The notes: generated from the sequence alone by a model not told the origin. A DNA stretch of 64,000 nucleotides from Streptomyces nitrosporeus (GCF_008704555.1 NZ_CP023702.1:7300001-7364000); one strand, 5' to 3'; shown: positions 43,506 through 51,917, counted from the first letter of the stretch. Numbers and translations are program-made.

Positions 43506-45082
43506 TGCTCGACACCCTCGCCCGCTCCCTGCGCGCCCACCCCGACAGGCCGGCGGTCCTGCGCGGCACCCGCACCGGAGGGGTGCGCACCGCCGCCACC
43601 CGCGGAGACCTGGCAGACCTCACCGACCGCTACGCCGCCGCCCTGCACGCACGGGGCATCACACGCGGCAGCACCGTCGGCGTCGCCGTCCGGCCCGGAC
43701 CCCGCGCCCTGGCAGTGATGCTGGCCCTGTACCGCCTCGGAGCACGGGCCGCGGTGCTCGACCCCGGCGCGGGACCGGACGTGCTGCGCGCCCGGTTCGC
43801 CCTGGCGCGCCCCGACGCCGTCCTCGCCGACGCCACCGCCCAGGCCGTCGCGGGATGGGCCCGGCCGCTCGCCCGCCGGGCGCACCTGGCCCTGCCGGAC
43901 CTGACGGAACTGGGCCCGGTCCTCACGGTCGGCCCCAGGGCACCGGGCTGCGCCCCCGCCCTGGACACCGGCGTCCGGACGGCGCTCCCGCCGCGCCCGG
44001 TGGACGAGGACGGGGACGCGGTCATCGTGTTCACCTCGGGCACCACCTCACGGCCCCGCGCGGTGGTGCACACCCGTTCCTCGCTCGCCGCCGGGATGGC
44101 GACGGTCGCCGGGCTCGTCCGCCCCGAGGCCGGCCGGCCCGTCCTCGGCGGCACCTTCTTCGTCCTCGTGCCGTCCCTCGCGAGCGGCGCGCCGGTCGCA
44201 CTGCCCGCCCGTTCCCCCCGCGCCCTGTGCCGGCAACTGCGCCGGCTCGCCCCGCAGGCCACCTACCTGACACCGCCTCAGCTGCGGCGGGTGCTGGGGG
44301 AGGGCGGACGGTTCACGGGACGTGTGTGGACGGGGTCGGCGCCGGCCGGCGCCGGCCTGCTCACCCGCGTCAAACGGGCGGGCGCCGACGAGGCGTGGGG
44401 CGTGTACGCCCTCACCGAGCTCTTCCCCGCCGCGGCGGTCGAGCAGGCCGACAAGGCGTCCTTCACCGGCGACGGGGATCTCGTCGGAGAACCCCTGCCG
44501 GGAGTGACGGCCATGACGGACGCGGCGGGCGAACTGCTGCTGTCCGGCCCGGCCGCCCGCGACCGCTACCTGGGCGAGAGCCCCGACCCCTGGGTCGCCA
44601 CCGGAGACCGGGCCCGCCTCGACACCGGCCGGATCGTGCTGGAGGGCCGCAGCAAGGACATGGTGCTGCGGCGCGCCGAGAACATCTACCCGGGGCTGTA
44701 CGAACCCGCCCTGCACACGCCGGGCGTGGAACTCGCCCTGCTCGTCGGCGTACCGGCCGGTGACGGCGACGAACGGCTGGTCGCCGTCGTGCAGCCGGTC
44801 CCGGGGGCCGACCGCGCCGCGCTGCGGGCCGGTCTGGCCGGTCCGCTGAGCCGGATGGGAACGGCCAGGCCGGACGCCGTGCTCCTGGCGGACATCCCGC
44901 TGTCCGGCCGCTCCCTGAAGCCCGACCGGGCCGCCACCGCACGCCTCGCCGCCGCACGCCTCGCCTCCCGAGGGCCTGCCTCCCGAGGGCCTGCCTCCGG
45001 ACGCCTCGCCTTCGGACGTCTCGCCTCCGGACGGCCGCGTCCGCCGGGTGGGGGACAGGGAACGGAGGGGAGCGGGGGATGA
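43505..45082 (+). CDS. AMP-dependent ligase/acyl-CoA synthetase, OleC-like
   Basis: A 525-residue ANL-superfamily enzyme. The P-loop is VFTSGTTSRPRAVVHT, the A5-like region WGVYALTELFPAAA, the A7 region ATGDRARLDTGRIVLEGRSK and the hinge DMVLRRAENIYPG. The C-terminal DIPLSGRSLKPDRAA keeps the catalytic lysine. OleC-type relatives form beta-lactones from beta-hydroxy acids. The context (KASIII-like and SDR-like genes) makes this attractive, but a plain acyl-CoA or acyl-AMP ligase cannot be excluded. A repetitive, Ala/Gly/Arg/Ser-rich tail (LASRGPASRGPASGRLAFGR) extends about 45 residues beyond the fold. Confidence 0.8.
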   Translation: MLDTLARSLRAHPDRPAVLRGTRTGGVRTAATRGDLADLTDRYAAALHARGITRGSTVGVAVRPGPRALAVMLALYRLGARAAVLDPGAGPDVLRARFALARPDAVLADATAQAVAGWARPLARRAHLALPDLTELGPVLTVGPRAPGCAPALDTGVRTALPPRPVDEDGDAVIVFTSGTTSRPRAVVHTRSSLAAGMATVAGLVRPEAGRPVLGGTFFVLVPSLASGAPVALPARSPRALCRQLRRLAPQATYLTPPQLRRVLGEGGRFTGRVWTGSAPAGAGLLTRVKRAGADEAWGVYALTELFPAAAVEQADKASFTGDGDLVGEPLPGVTAMTDAAGELLLSGPAARDRYLGESPDPWVATGDRARLDTGRIVLEGRSKDMVLRRAENIYPGLYEPALHTPGVELALLVGVPAGDGDERLVAVVQPVPGADRAALRAGLAGPLSRMGTARPDAVLLADIPLSGRSLKPDRAATARLAAARLASRGPASRGPASGRLAFGRLASGRPRPPGGGQGTEGSGG

Positions 45083-45321
45083 CCACGCCGGGGTGGCGCA
45101 CCGCTCCGGGCCGCGGCAACCGGGCCACGGCGGCCGGAGACCGGCACCGGAGCCGCCACCCCCCCGGCGCCCGGCGGCCCGCCGGGCGCCCCCGCTCCCC
45201 GTACCGCAGCCCTCCCCGCACCGTCGAGATCATCGCCCCCGCACCACCGCTCCCCGCCCCGACCACCGAGACCACTGACCCCGTCCCGCAGCCCCACCCG
45301 AGAGAGGCCCCCGTCCGGTGA
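45079..45321 (+). CDS. Possible 80-codon coupled ORF of unknown function
   Basis: I do not recognise the protein, which is basic in its first half (GNRATAAGDRHRSRHPPGAR) and Pro/Thr-rich in the second (APPLPAPTTETTDPVPQPHP). Its ATG overlaps the stop of the AMP ligase gene (ATGA) and its stop overlaps the GTG start of the P450 gene (GTGA). This exact double coupling supports translation. It is otherwise low in evidence: composition alone does not show a folded protein. It might be a short disordered linker protein or a remnant of a deleted gene. Confidence 0.4.
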   Translation: MTTPGWRTAPGRGNRATAAGDRHRSRHPPGARRPAGRPRSPYRSPPRTVEIIAPAPPLPAPTTETTDPVPQPHPREAPVR

Positions 45322-46460
45322 CCGGCCGACCTTCCGCCGCCCTGTCCCGCGCCCAGCGCAGGGACCGGCGCGTCTACACCCGCTCCCACCCCCTGCTGTT
45401 TGCCCTGCTCGCCGCCGCACGCCACCGGGAGGTGCTACGCATCGGCGGCACCGTGCTGGTCAACGGCACCGAGCCGTACCGCCGGGCACTCACCCGCGTC
45501 CCGCTGGACCGCACCGCAGCCGGTACCACCGGCGGCGCCGCACGCCGGCTCTCCACCGGCGACGCGCTGTTCGACCAGGAAGGCGCCGGCCACCGCGACA
45601 CCCGGCGGGAGCTCACCGAGGACCTCGCCGCGGCCGGTGTGGAGCGACTGCGTCCGGTGTGGCGGGACAGCCTGGCCCGCCGGCTCGCCCCGCTCGGCAC
45701 CGGCCGCACGGTCGACCTCGTACCGCTGGCCCGCGAACTGGCCGGAGTCACCGTCTCCGCGCTCCTCGGCACCACCGCCGACCCGGAAACCCTCGCCCGG
45801 GCGGCCGCCCTCGCGGCGGCCGCGGCCGTACGCGACCACCTGCCCGGACCACGCCCGCCGGGCACCCGACGGGCGGCGGCCGAGGCCACGGCGCGGCTGG
45901 AAACCCTGCTCCGCCCTCACGCCGGGCCCGGCCGGGCGGAGGGAACGGCCCTGCGAGCCGTGCTCGCGGTCGCCGCCGTCAACACCACCGTCGCGGCGCT
46001 GCCCCGCGCCGTCGCCTGGTGCGCCGACGCCCGGCTGTGGGACCAGGCGGCCGACGACCGGCTGCGCCCGGCCCTGGTCGAGGAACTGCTGCGGGTGCTC
46101 GCCCCCTCCCCCCTGCTGCCGCGTGCGGCAGCGGCCCCCGCCGACCTGGACGGCTGCCCCGTACGGGCGGGGGACCGCCTGCTCCTGGTGGCCCGGCACG
46201 CCGCGCGGGCGCACAGCGCCCCGCCGGACGCCCACCACCCCGCCCCGCCCTCCGTGGCCCGGCTCGTCTTCGGCGCGGGCCCCCATACCTGCCCCGGGGC
46301 GCGCCTGGCCCGCGCCCAGCTCGACGACACGCTCGCCGCGCTCGCCCCCCACCGGCCCGCCGTCCTGCGCGCCCGCGTCGACCGGAGCGCGGCCCTGCCC
46401 GGCTGGCGCTCCCTCACCGTCCGGGCAGCCGGAGACGCCCGGCCCCAGGACCGCCGATGA
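45318..46460 (+). CDS. Cytochrome P450
   Basis: A 380-residue monooxygenase. The heme-ligand motif VFGAGPHTCPGARLA has the cysteine at residue 325, and the E-x-x-R motif reads VEELLRV. Both are intact. In the I-helix, the usual acid-alcohol pair (A/G-G-x-D/E-T) reads VAAVNTTVAAL, lacking the acidic residue, so proton delivery may differ. At 380 residues it is shorter than most bacterial P450s (about 400), with a short region before the heme loop (DAHHPAPPSVARL). Its redox partners are not encoded nearby. It would oxidise the lipid made by the operon. Confidence 0.85.
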   Translation: MTGRPSAALSRAQRRDRRVYTRSHPLLFALLAAARHREVLRIGGTVLVNGTEPYRRALTRVPLDRTAAGTTGGAARRLSTGDALFDQEGAGHRDTRRELTEDLAAAGVERLRPVWRDSLARRLAPLGTGRTVDLVPLARELAGVTVSALLGTTADPETLARAAALAAAAAVRDHLPGPRPPGTRRAAAEATARLETLLRPHAGPGRAEGTALRAVLAVAAVNTTVAALPRAVAWCADARLWDQAADDRLRPALVEELLRVLAPSPLLPRAAAAPADLDGCPVRAGDRLLLVARHAARAHSAPPDAHHPAPPSVARLVFGAGPHTCPGARLARAQLDDTLAALAPHRPAVLRARVDRSAALPGWRSLTVRAAGDARPQDRR

Positions 46461-47470
46461 CCACCGTCGCAGTCACCGGGGCGAGCGGCTTCTGCGGCTC
46501 CCACGTCGCCGTCGCGGCCGCCGCCCGCGGCGCCGGGGTCCTGTGCGTCGGACGGCGTCCCGGCCCGGTCGGCCGGCACGTCCCCTGGGACGCCGCCCGT
46601 GAGGTCCCCGACCTGTCCGGCGCCGACCTGGTCGTGCACTGCGCGGCCGCGGTCGGCGACCCGGTGCCCGGCTCGCGTGCCGAGGAGACGATGCTCTCCG
46701 TCAACGTCCACGGCACGGCGCGGCTCCTGAGGGCGGCCGCCGGCCGGCCCGTCGTATGGGTGAGCAGCGCCAGCGTCTACGCGCCCGCCGCCGGGCGTTC
46801 CCCGATCACCGAGGACCACCCCGTACGAGGGCACCTGAACGCGTACGGCCGCACCAAGGCCGCCGGTGAGGCGCTGGCGCTCGCCGCGGGGGCCGTGGTG
46901 CTGCGGCCGCGCGCGGTCTACGGTGCCGGGGACCCGCACCTGGTCCCCAGGCTGCTGTCCCGTGTCCGCCACGGCCGGATCGTGCTGCCGGGCCCCAGCG
47001 TCCCCCTCAGCCTCACGGCCGTCGAGAACCTCGCCGATGCCTGCCTCCTGGCCGCCGGCTGGCCCCCGGGCGCCTACAACATCGCCGACCCGGCCCCGTA
47101 CGAACGGGACGAGGCGGTACGCGCCGTCCTCGACGCCCACGGCGTACGGGCCCGGATCAGCCACCTCCCTCTGCGGGCCGCCCATGCCGCGGCGGACGCC
47201 GCGCGCTTCCTGGCCCGCCTCCGTCCGGACGCGGAACCCTCACTCACCCGTTACGCCGTCGACCAGCTGGCCCGCTCCGTCGTCCTGGACGTCTCCGGAG
47301 CCCGGGCCCGCGGGTGGACGGCCCGCCGGACGATCAGCGACTACACCGCGGCCCTCGCCCACCGGGAGGAACGGGCCCGGCCGGCCCGGGAACGCGGCAC
47401 ACCGGCCGGCGGCGGGAGCGGTCCCCGGGCGGTCCGCGGTCCGGAGAGGGGCCGGCACAGTCCGATGTGA
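46457..47470 (+). CDS. NAD(P)-dependent epimerase/dehydratase-like SDR, OleD-like
   Basis: A 337-residue extended short-chain dehydrogenase. The dinucleotide-binding motif is VTGASGFCGSHVAVA (TGxxGFxG), VVWVSSASVYAP gives the catalytic Ser and YGRTKAAGE the Y-x-x-x-K pair. The fold and operon position fit OleD-type reductases of 2-alkyl-3-keto acids; sugar nucleotide modification linked to the glycosyltransferase is a second possibility. The ATG overlaps the P450 stop (ATGA). It is the last gene of the operon. A Gly/Arg-rich tail follows the fold. Confidence 0.82.
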   Translation: MTTVAVTGASGFCGSHVAVAAAARGAGVLCVGRRPGPVGRHVPWDAAREVPDLSGADLVVHCAAAVGDPVPGSRAEETMLSVNVHGTARLLRAAAGRPVVWVSSASVYAPAAGRSPITEDHPVRGHLNAYGRTKAAGEALALAAGAVVLRPRAVYGAGDPHLVPRLLSRVRHGRIVLPGPSVPLSLTAVENLADACLLAAGWPPGAYNIADPAPYERDEAVRAVLDAHGVRARISHLPLRAAHAAADAARFLARLRPDAEPSLTRYAVDQLARSVVLDVSGARARGWTARRTISDYTAALAHREERARPARERGTPAGGGSGPRAVRGPERGRHSPM

Positions 47471-47493
47471 TCTACAACCTTTAGCCTGGCGGT

Positions 47494-47943
47494 ATGGAAG
47501 CGATCCTGGTCAGCGCGTGTCTGCGCGGAGTGCCGTGCCGGTTCGACGGACGCCACAAGGCATCGGCGGAGACCGAGGAGGCGGTGGCCGGACGCGAGGT
47601 CGTCTCCTTCTGCCCCGAGGTCGCGGGAGGCCTCGCGACACCGCGGAGAGCCGCCGAACTGGTGGGCGGCGACGGACACGACGTCCTCGACGGGAACGCG
47701 CGGGTCGTCGAGGACACCGGGCGCGACGTGACGGCGGAGTTCCTGGAGGGGGCGCGGCGCGCGCTCGCGGCGGCCCGGCACAAGGGCTGCACGGAGGCAC
47801 TGCTGATGCCGCGCAGTCCGTCCTGCGGACGGGGCGAGGTCTACGACGGGTCGTTCGCGGGGGACCTGGTGCGGGGGGACGGGGTCACGGCTGCGCTGCT
47901 CGGACGGAACGGGATCACCGTACGGCCGGCGCCCGGCGTGTGA
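47494..47943 (+). CDS. DUF523/TudS-type desulfidase-like protein
   Basis: A 149-residue protein of the DUF523 family, whose characterised member TudS removes sulfur from thiouracil with an iron-sulfur cluster. Cysteines in the expected places are C9 and C15 (LVSACLRGVPCRFDG), C40 (VVSFCPEVAGGLATPR) and C111 (PRSPSCGRGEVYDGSF). They could bind a cluster through three cysteines. The ATG at 47494 follows TAGCCTGGCGGT, possibly a near-leaderless start. The gene stands alone behind the OleA-like operon. The function is predicted from family only. Confidence 0.85.
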   Translation: MEAILVSACLRGVPCRFDGRHKASAETEEAVAGREVVSFCPEVAGGLATPRRAAELVGGDGHDVLDGNARVVEDTGRDVTAEFLEGARRALAAARHKGCTEALLMPRSPSCGRGEVYDGSFAGDLVRGDGVTAALLGRNGITVRPAPGV

Positions 47944-47946
47944 GTA

Positions 47947-47990
47947 CGGGCCCGGCCCGCCCGCACCCCTCACGCGCCAGGCCGGGCCCG
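47947..47990. terminator. Hairpin downstream of the DUF523 gene
   Basis: CGGGCCCGGC and GCCGGGCCCG form a 10-bp stem with a 24-nt loop, starting 4 bp after the stop codon. The long loop makes it a weaker terminator candidate than others here. Confidence 0.45.
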
Positions 47991-48582
47991 GCCGCCCACA
48001 CCCCGGCAGCAGCCCTCGCACCCCTCGGGGACCAGGGCCCTGGACCGGAAGCCGCCGGGGCGATGACGATCCCGTTCCGTGCGCCGGAGGGGAGGGGGCG
48101 CACCGGCACATACACGCCCTGCCGGGCGGCAGCGTCCTCGTGGGCTTCCTCCCACAGCCGCCAGGGGGGTCCGGTGGGCAGGGGCGACGGCGTACGCCGA
48201 GGGTTCCGTCAGCGGGGGGTGGAGTCCCCACCACCCGCCGTGGCTGGCCCGGACGGGAAGGGCGACCCGGGGCACCGGAGCCGTCAGCTCCGTGCCGCGC
48301 CAGGCCCACACGAGCACGTACAGACGGGCCCCCGCCCCGGTTGCCCGGATCCCCGGGGGCTGCGCCTCGCCCACGGCGGAGGATCCACCGGGTTCCGGGC
48401 GGCCCGGAGCCGCTTCTCCCGGATCGGCCCGAAGCGGCCGCCGTACGGCCGGCTGACGCGGTACCGAAGAAGCGGCCCGGTACCGCGTCAGCCGGCGTCC
48501 GCCCTGTTCCGGCGGCCGGAGCCGCCTGGTAGCGTCGCCCTCTTCGGCGGGGCGGCCCGCCGGAGTTCCGACGGGACGCGCG
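47991..48582. other. Long spacer without a supported gene
   Basis: About 590 bases. Open frames exist in all directions, as expected from the GC content, but none has a ribosome binding site and recognisable protein together. A very strong hairpin (48449-48495) is the main feature. The spacer may hold a decayed gene, which I cannot identify. Confidence 0.5.
48449..48495. terminator. Perfect 18-bp hairpin without an obvious gene
   Basis: CCGGCTGACGCGGTACCG and its exact reverse complement CGGTACCGCGTCAGCCGG flank an 11-nt loop. It is about 88 bp upstream of the gene at 48583. A terminator for a transcript from 47.5 kb or a small RNA is plausible. Confidence 0.65.
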
Positions 48583-49230
48583 ATGACCTCTCCGTACACC
48601 TTCGCCCTCGCCGCTGCGACGGGGAGGGTCGCGACCGTCTTCGGCGGCATGACCGTCCGCACGGCCGAAGCCCTCTGCGGCCGCTGTTTCGATGAGGACG
48701 AGGCCGCGCTGCTGCGGACCCCTGACGCTCCCCTCCCGGCTGACCTCGTCCGCCGGGCCGCGGGGAAAGACCCCTTCCACTGGAGCGACCGCCCCGCGGT
48801 CATCCGCAGGATCCTGCCGCAGCTCGTCGTGATACTCGCCGAGGGCGAGGCCGAGTGCGACCTCATGGCCCGCGGACCGGCCGCGGCGGACTGGCCGCGA
48901 TGGCCCCGTGAGCAGGCGGGGGCGGTGGCCGGTTTCCTGGACGCGTGGTGGACATGGACCCTGCGGACGAAGACGCCACCGATTCCGGCGGGTGCGGTGT
49001 TCGAGGCCTGTGTGACCGCGAGTTCCTCGGCCACCCCGTGGCTCGCCCGCTGGGAGACGGAGCGGGGCCCCGCCGCCCGCCGCCACCTGGCGGACGGCCT
49101 CGACCGGTGGCGGGAGGAGCTGACGTCCGGTGACTCGCCCTTCACCTGGTGGTGGGGCGCCGAGGCCGAGGAGCGGGCCGCCTGGCACGAAGTGAAGCGA
49201 TGGCTGGCCGGTCGCGTACGGGCGACATGA
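48583..49230 (+). CDS. Hypothetical protein, 215 residues
   Basis: I do not recognise a family. The protein is soluble, mostly helical and Trp-rich (AGFLDAWWTWTLRT, FTWWWGAEAEERAAWHEVKR). The N-terminus MTSPYTFALAAATGRVATVF is mildly hydrophobic but not a signal peptide. Codon use fits a real gene and the sense of the protein is good. The ATG follows GGGACGCGCG. Its neighbours, an MBL-fold hydrolase and a DUF523 gene, do not explain it. Confidence 0.65.
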   Translation: MTSPYTFALAAATGRVATVFGGMTVRTAEALCGRCFDEDEAALLRTPDAPLPADLVRRAAGKDPFHWSDRPAVIRRILPQLVVILAEGEAECDLMARGPAAADWPRWPREQAGAVAGFLDAWWTWTLRTKTPPIPAGAVFEACVTASSSATPWLARWETERGPAARRHLADGLDRWREELTSGDSPFTWWWGAEAEERAAWHEVKRWLAGRVRAT

Positions 49231-49414
49231 CGCGGAAAGGGCCGTGCCCGGCCGGAGACGGTGGACACCGGTACGCCCGGCACCGGCCGGATGAAGGAGC
49301 CACGGACGATGACGCCCCGCCGGGTGCCCCGGCCGGCCCGCGGAGGCAGCCGGAACGTGACACCCCTCAGCCGCACCGGTCCTCCCGGACCGCCGAACCC
49401 TCCCGGGGAGCATC

Positions 49415-50365
49415 ATGAGGAGCATCCCGCGCCTGAAGCCCGGGCGTCCCGACCTGAGGAAGTACGCCGAGGCGTTCGACGTCCCCGAGGCAGCCGGCGA
49501 GGCACCGCTCTCCGTGACCTTCCTCGGCGTCAGCACCCTGCTGTTCGACGACGGCAGGTCCGCGCTGCTGACCGACGGCTTCTTCACCCGGCCGGGCCCG
49601 CTGTCAGTGCTCGCCCGCAGGCTCCGGCCCGACCGCGGCCTCGTCGCACGCTGCCTGGAGCGGGCGGCCCCGAGCCGGATCGAGGCCGTCGTGCCCGTCC
49701 ACACACACTTCGACCACGTCCTGGACAGCGCGACCGTCGCCCAGCACACCGGCGCGGTCCTGCTGGGCGGCGCCTCCGCCGCCAACGTCGCGCGGGGCCA
49801 CGGTCTGCCCGAAGCGCGGATCGAGACCGTCGGGCCCGGCCAGGACCGGAGTGCAGGGCCCTACGGCCTCACGTTCGTACCGTCGGCGCACTGCCCGCCC
49901 GACCGCTACCCGGGCACCGTCGGCGCTCCCGTCGCGCGTGAGGCGCGTGCGTCGTCGTACCGGTGCGGCGAAACCTGGTCGCTGCTGGTCCGTCACCGGC
50001 CGTCCGGACGCACCGCGCTCGTGCAGGGCAGCGCCGGCTTCGTCCCGTACGCCCTCGACGGCCGGCGGTGCGAGGTCGCCTACCTCGGCGTCGGCGGGCT
50101 CGGTCTGCGGCCCGAGTCCTACATCCGCGCGTACTGGCACCACACCGTGCGGGCGGTCGGGGCCCGCTATGTGGTGCTCACGCACTGGGACGACTTCTTC
50201 CGCCCGCTGGACCGGCCACTGCGCGCGCTCCCGTACGCCGGCGACGACTTTGACGTGACCATGCGCCTGCTCGGCCAGGAGGCGGACGCCGACGGCGCGG
50301 CGCTGCGCCTGCCGCGTGCCTGGCGGCGGGAGGACCCATGGGCCCGAGGAGGCACTCCCCGGTGA
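49415..50365 (+). CDS. MBL-fold metallo-hydrolase
   Basis: A 316-residue metallo-beta-lactamase-fold enzyme. The metal-binding signature HTHFDHVLDSATVAQH (H-x-H-x-D-H) is intact, LGVSTLLFDDGRSALLTDGF is the N-terminal beta-sheet region, and later ligands are in PSAHCPPDR and VLTHWDDFFRP. The closest groups are UlaG/RomA-like hydrolases acting on lactones, phosphodiesters or N-acyl-phospholipids; the substrate is not readable. GGGGAGCATC precedes the ATG as a ribosome binding site. It stands alone. Confidence 0.83.
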   Translation: MRSIPRLKPGRPDLRKYAEAFDVPEAAGEAPLSVTFLGVSTLLFDDGRSALLTDGFFTRPGPLSVLARRLRPDRGLVARCLERAAPSRIEAVVPVHTHFDHVLDSATVAQHTGAVLLGGASAANVARGHGLPEARIETVGPGQDRSAGPYGLTFVPSAHCPPDRYPGTVGAPVAREARASSYRCGETWSLLVRHRPSGRTALVQGSAGFVPYALDGRRCEVAYLGVGGLGLRPESYIRAYWHHTVRAVGARYVVLTHWDDFFRPLDRPLRALPYAGDDFDVTMRLLGQEADADGAALRLPRAWRREDPWARGGTPR

Positions 50366-50424
50366 CCTTCCGCCGCCTGGCCCTCGGACATGCCGTTCTG
50401 GCTGTCAGCACCGGAAGCGGAAGC

Positions 50425-50483
50425 GGGGGAGCCCGGGACGGGGGAGTCCGGGATGGGGAGCCCGGGATGGGGGTGCCCGGGAC
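50425..50483. repeat. Tandem repeat, four copies of 14-15 bp
   Basis: Units of the type GGGGGAGCCCGGGAC are found at 50425-50439, 50440-50454, 50455-50468 and 50469-50483, with one or two substitutions each. It directly precedes a hairpin whose stem begins with the same GGGGAGCC, so the hairpin arm may be a fifth unit. Confidence 0.85.
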
Positions 50484-50510
50484 CGGGGAGCCGCGCTCGC
50501 GGCTCCCCGG
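50483..50510. terminator. 12-13 bp hairpin after the tandem repeat
   Basis: CCGGGGAGCCGCG pairs with CGCGGCTCCCCGG around a tight loop. It is about 120 bp after the MBL-fold gene and is a likely terminator for it. Confidence 0.65.
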
Positions 50511-50881
50511 GCGGCGCAGGCGGGAACCTCCCCCAAGCTGGAGGCCACTCGACGGCCTGTCCCTTCCGGCCCACGGAAACGCCACGCTCGGAACGACCGT
50601 CCGGAGGGTGCGGGACCCTGCCGGGCCGCCCGGCCCCAGCCGGACCGAAGCCCGGTGGAGGCCACCTTCGCGACCGGCTGACCCGGAACCACCCGCGATG
50701 CGGAGCAGCAGAGGCGTCGCCCGTGGGCAGCCCCGCCGCCCTTCCCCTGAGACATCGGGCTCCTCACCGTGTGCCGCCCGGAGGGCACCCCGCGCACCGG
50801 CTGCTCCCTCGCGACGGGAATACTGTCCGCACCCCCCACTCCGTGCGTCGCGACGCTCTCCTTGGGGGGATTCACCCGGCT

Positions 50882-51892
50882 ATGGGATTCCTTGTCCTGT
50901 CCTGCCTGCTGCTGCTCTGGTACTGGCTCGGGTACGGTCTGCTGCCGCTGCGATGGCAGAACCCCCGCCTCGCCGGCCCGGACGCCGCGTTGCGGCGCGC
51001 GTACAGGGCAGCCGCCCTGGGGCGCTGGGAGCCCGCCGCCCGGCTCTTCGAGGACGCCGGTCAGGACTGGGAGCGCCGCTCCCTGTACGCCCAGCGGCTG
51101 GGATACCTCGCCGCGAGGAGAAGTGACCGTTGGCTCAGAGCCTGGGCGGCGGCCCGCCCCGATGATCCGGACGCCGCACTCGTGGCGGCGCGCGCCAGGG
51201 TCCTCCACGCGTGGAAACTGCGAGGCCGTGCACGTGCGCACAGCACGTCACGGCGCCAGTTCGAGGGTTTCCACCGAGAGCTGCTGGCATCACAGGACGA
51301 CATCGCGCGGGCCCTGGCACTGCGACCCGACGATCCCACCCCGCTCGTCGCGGAGATCTGGAGGGCGCTCGGACTGGGCTACCCCAACCGGGAGATGCGC
51401 GCACTGTGGTCCGAGATCACGGTCCGGGCACCGCATCATTTCGAAGCGCACAGCAGTGCCCTCCAGTACTGGACCGCGAAATGGCGCGGTTCGAAACGGC
51501 ACGCGTGGGAATTCGCCGAGAAGGCGGCCGCCGACGCACCGCCGGGCAGCCTGCTGGCCGTGCTGCCGGTGATGGCCTGGTACGAGAACCACGCCGACGA
51601 GCTGGGGGATTTCGGATTTCGCAGCGCGCGGGTACACGCGCTGGTCGACGCGGCGCTCGCCGATGTGGCGCTCGCCGACCCGGGCCATCCGAGACTCCCG
51701 GAAGTACGCCACCTGCTGGCGTACTTCCTGTACCGGCAAGGCCGTTACAGGGCGGCCGGAGAGCAGTTCCGCCAGGTCGACGGCTTCACGGAGGCACTCC
51801 CGTGGCGGTACTCGTACGCCAAGTCGCTCTACTACCGCGCGATCCGCACGAAGACGGCACGCAAGGCACTCACCGAACGCCGGCCCCGCTGA
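50882..51892 (+). CDS. Membrane-anchored TPR-like protein
   Basis: A 336-residue protein. One N-terminal membrane segment (GFLVLSCLLLLWYWLGYGLL) is followed by a helical, TPR-like cytoplasmic or extracytoplasmic region: RAAALGRWEPAARLFEDAGQ, ALVAARARVLHAWKLRGRAR and LLAYFLYRQGRYRAAGEQFR. I do not recognise a family of known function. I chose the ATG at 50882 as start because the membrane segment follows at once; the open frame upstream is repeat-derived. The ribosome binding site is weak (GGGGGGATTC). A short hairpin follows the stop codon. Confidence 0.7.
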   Translation: MGFLVLSCLLLLWYWLGYGLLPLRWQNPRLAGPDAALRRAYRAAALGRWEPAARLFEDAGQDWERRSLYAQRLGYLAARRSDRWLRAWAAARPDDPDAALVAARARVLHAWKLRGRARAHSTSRRQFEGFHRELLASQDDIARALALRPDDPTPLVAEIWRALGLGYPNREMRALWSEITVRAPHHFEAHSSALQYWTAKWRGSKRHAWEFAEKAAADAPPGSLLAVLPVMAWYENHADELGDFGFRSARVHALVDAALADVALADPGHPRLPEVRHLLAYFLYRQGRYRAAGEQFRQVDGFTEALPWRYSYAKSLYYRAIRTKTARKALTERRPR

Positions 51893-51917
51893 TCACCGGA
51901 GGCGGCGGATCCGGTGA
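51893..51917. terminator. Short hairpin after the TPR-like gene
   Basis: TCACCGGA and TCCGGTGA form an 8-bp stem with a 9-nt loop, directly at the stop codon of the preceding gene. It is weak but well placed. Confidence 0.4.

Larger units (their letters stand above)
50366..50881. other. Repeat-containing spacer between the MBL and TPR-like genes
   Basis: About 515 bases. It holds a four-copy tandem repeat and a strong hairpin (both listed). The open frames across it have no recognisable protein. The last part before 50882 (CTCCTTGGGGGGATTCACCC) may contain the promoter and leader of the next gene. Confidence 0.5.

Noticed and set aside
48079..48456. Open frames in the spacer between the DUF523 and hypothetical genes
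   Set aside because: No ribosome binding site, no domain, and Pro/Arg/Gly-rich translation in all three frames. The strong hairpin at 48449 does not make them genes.
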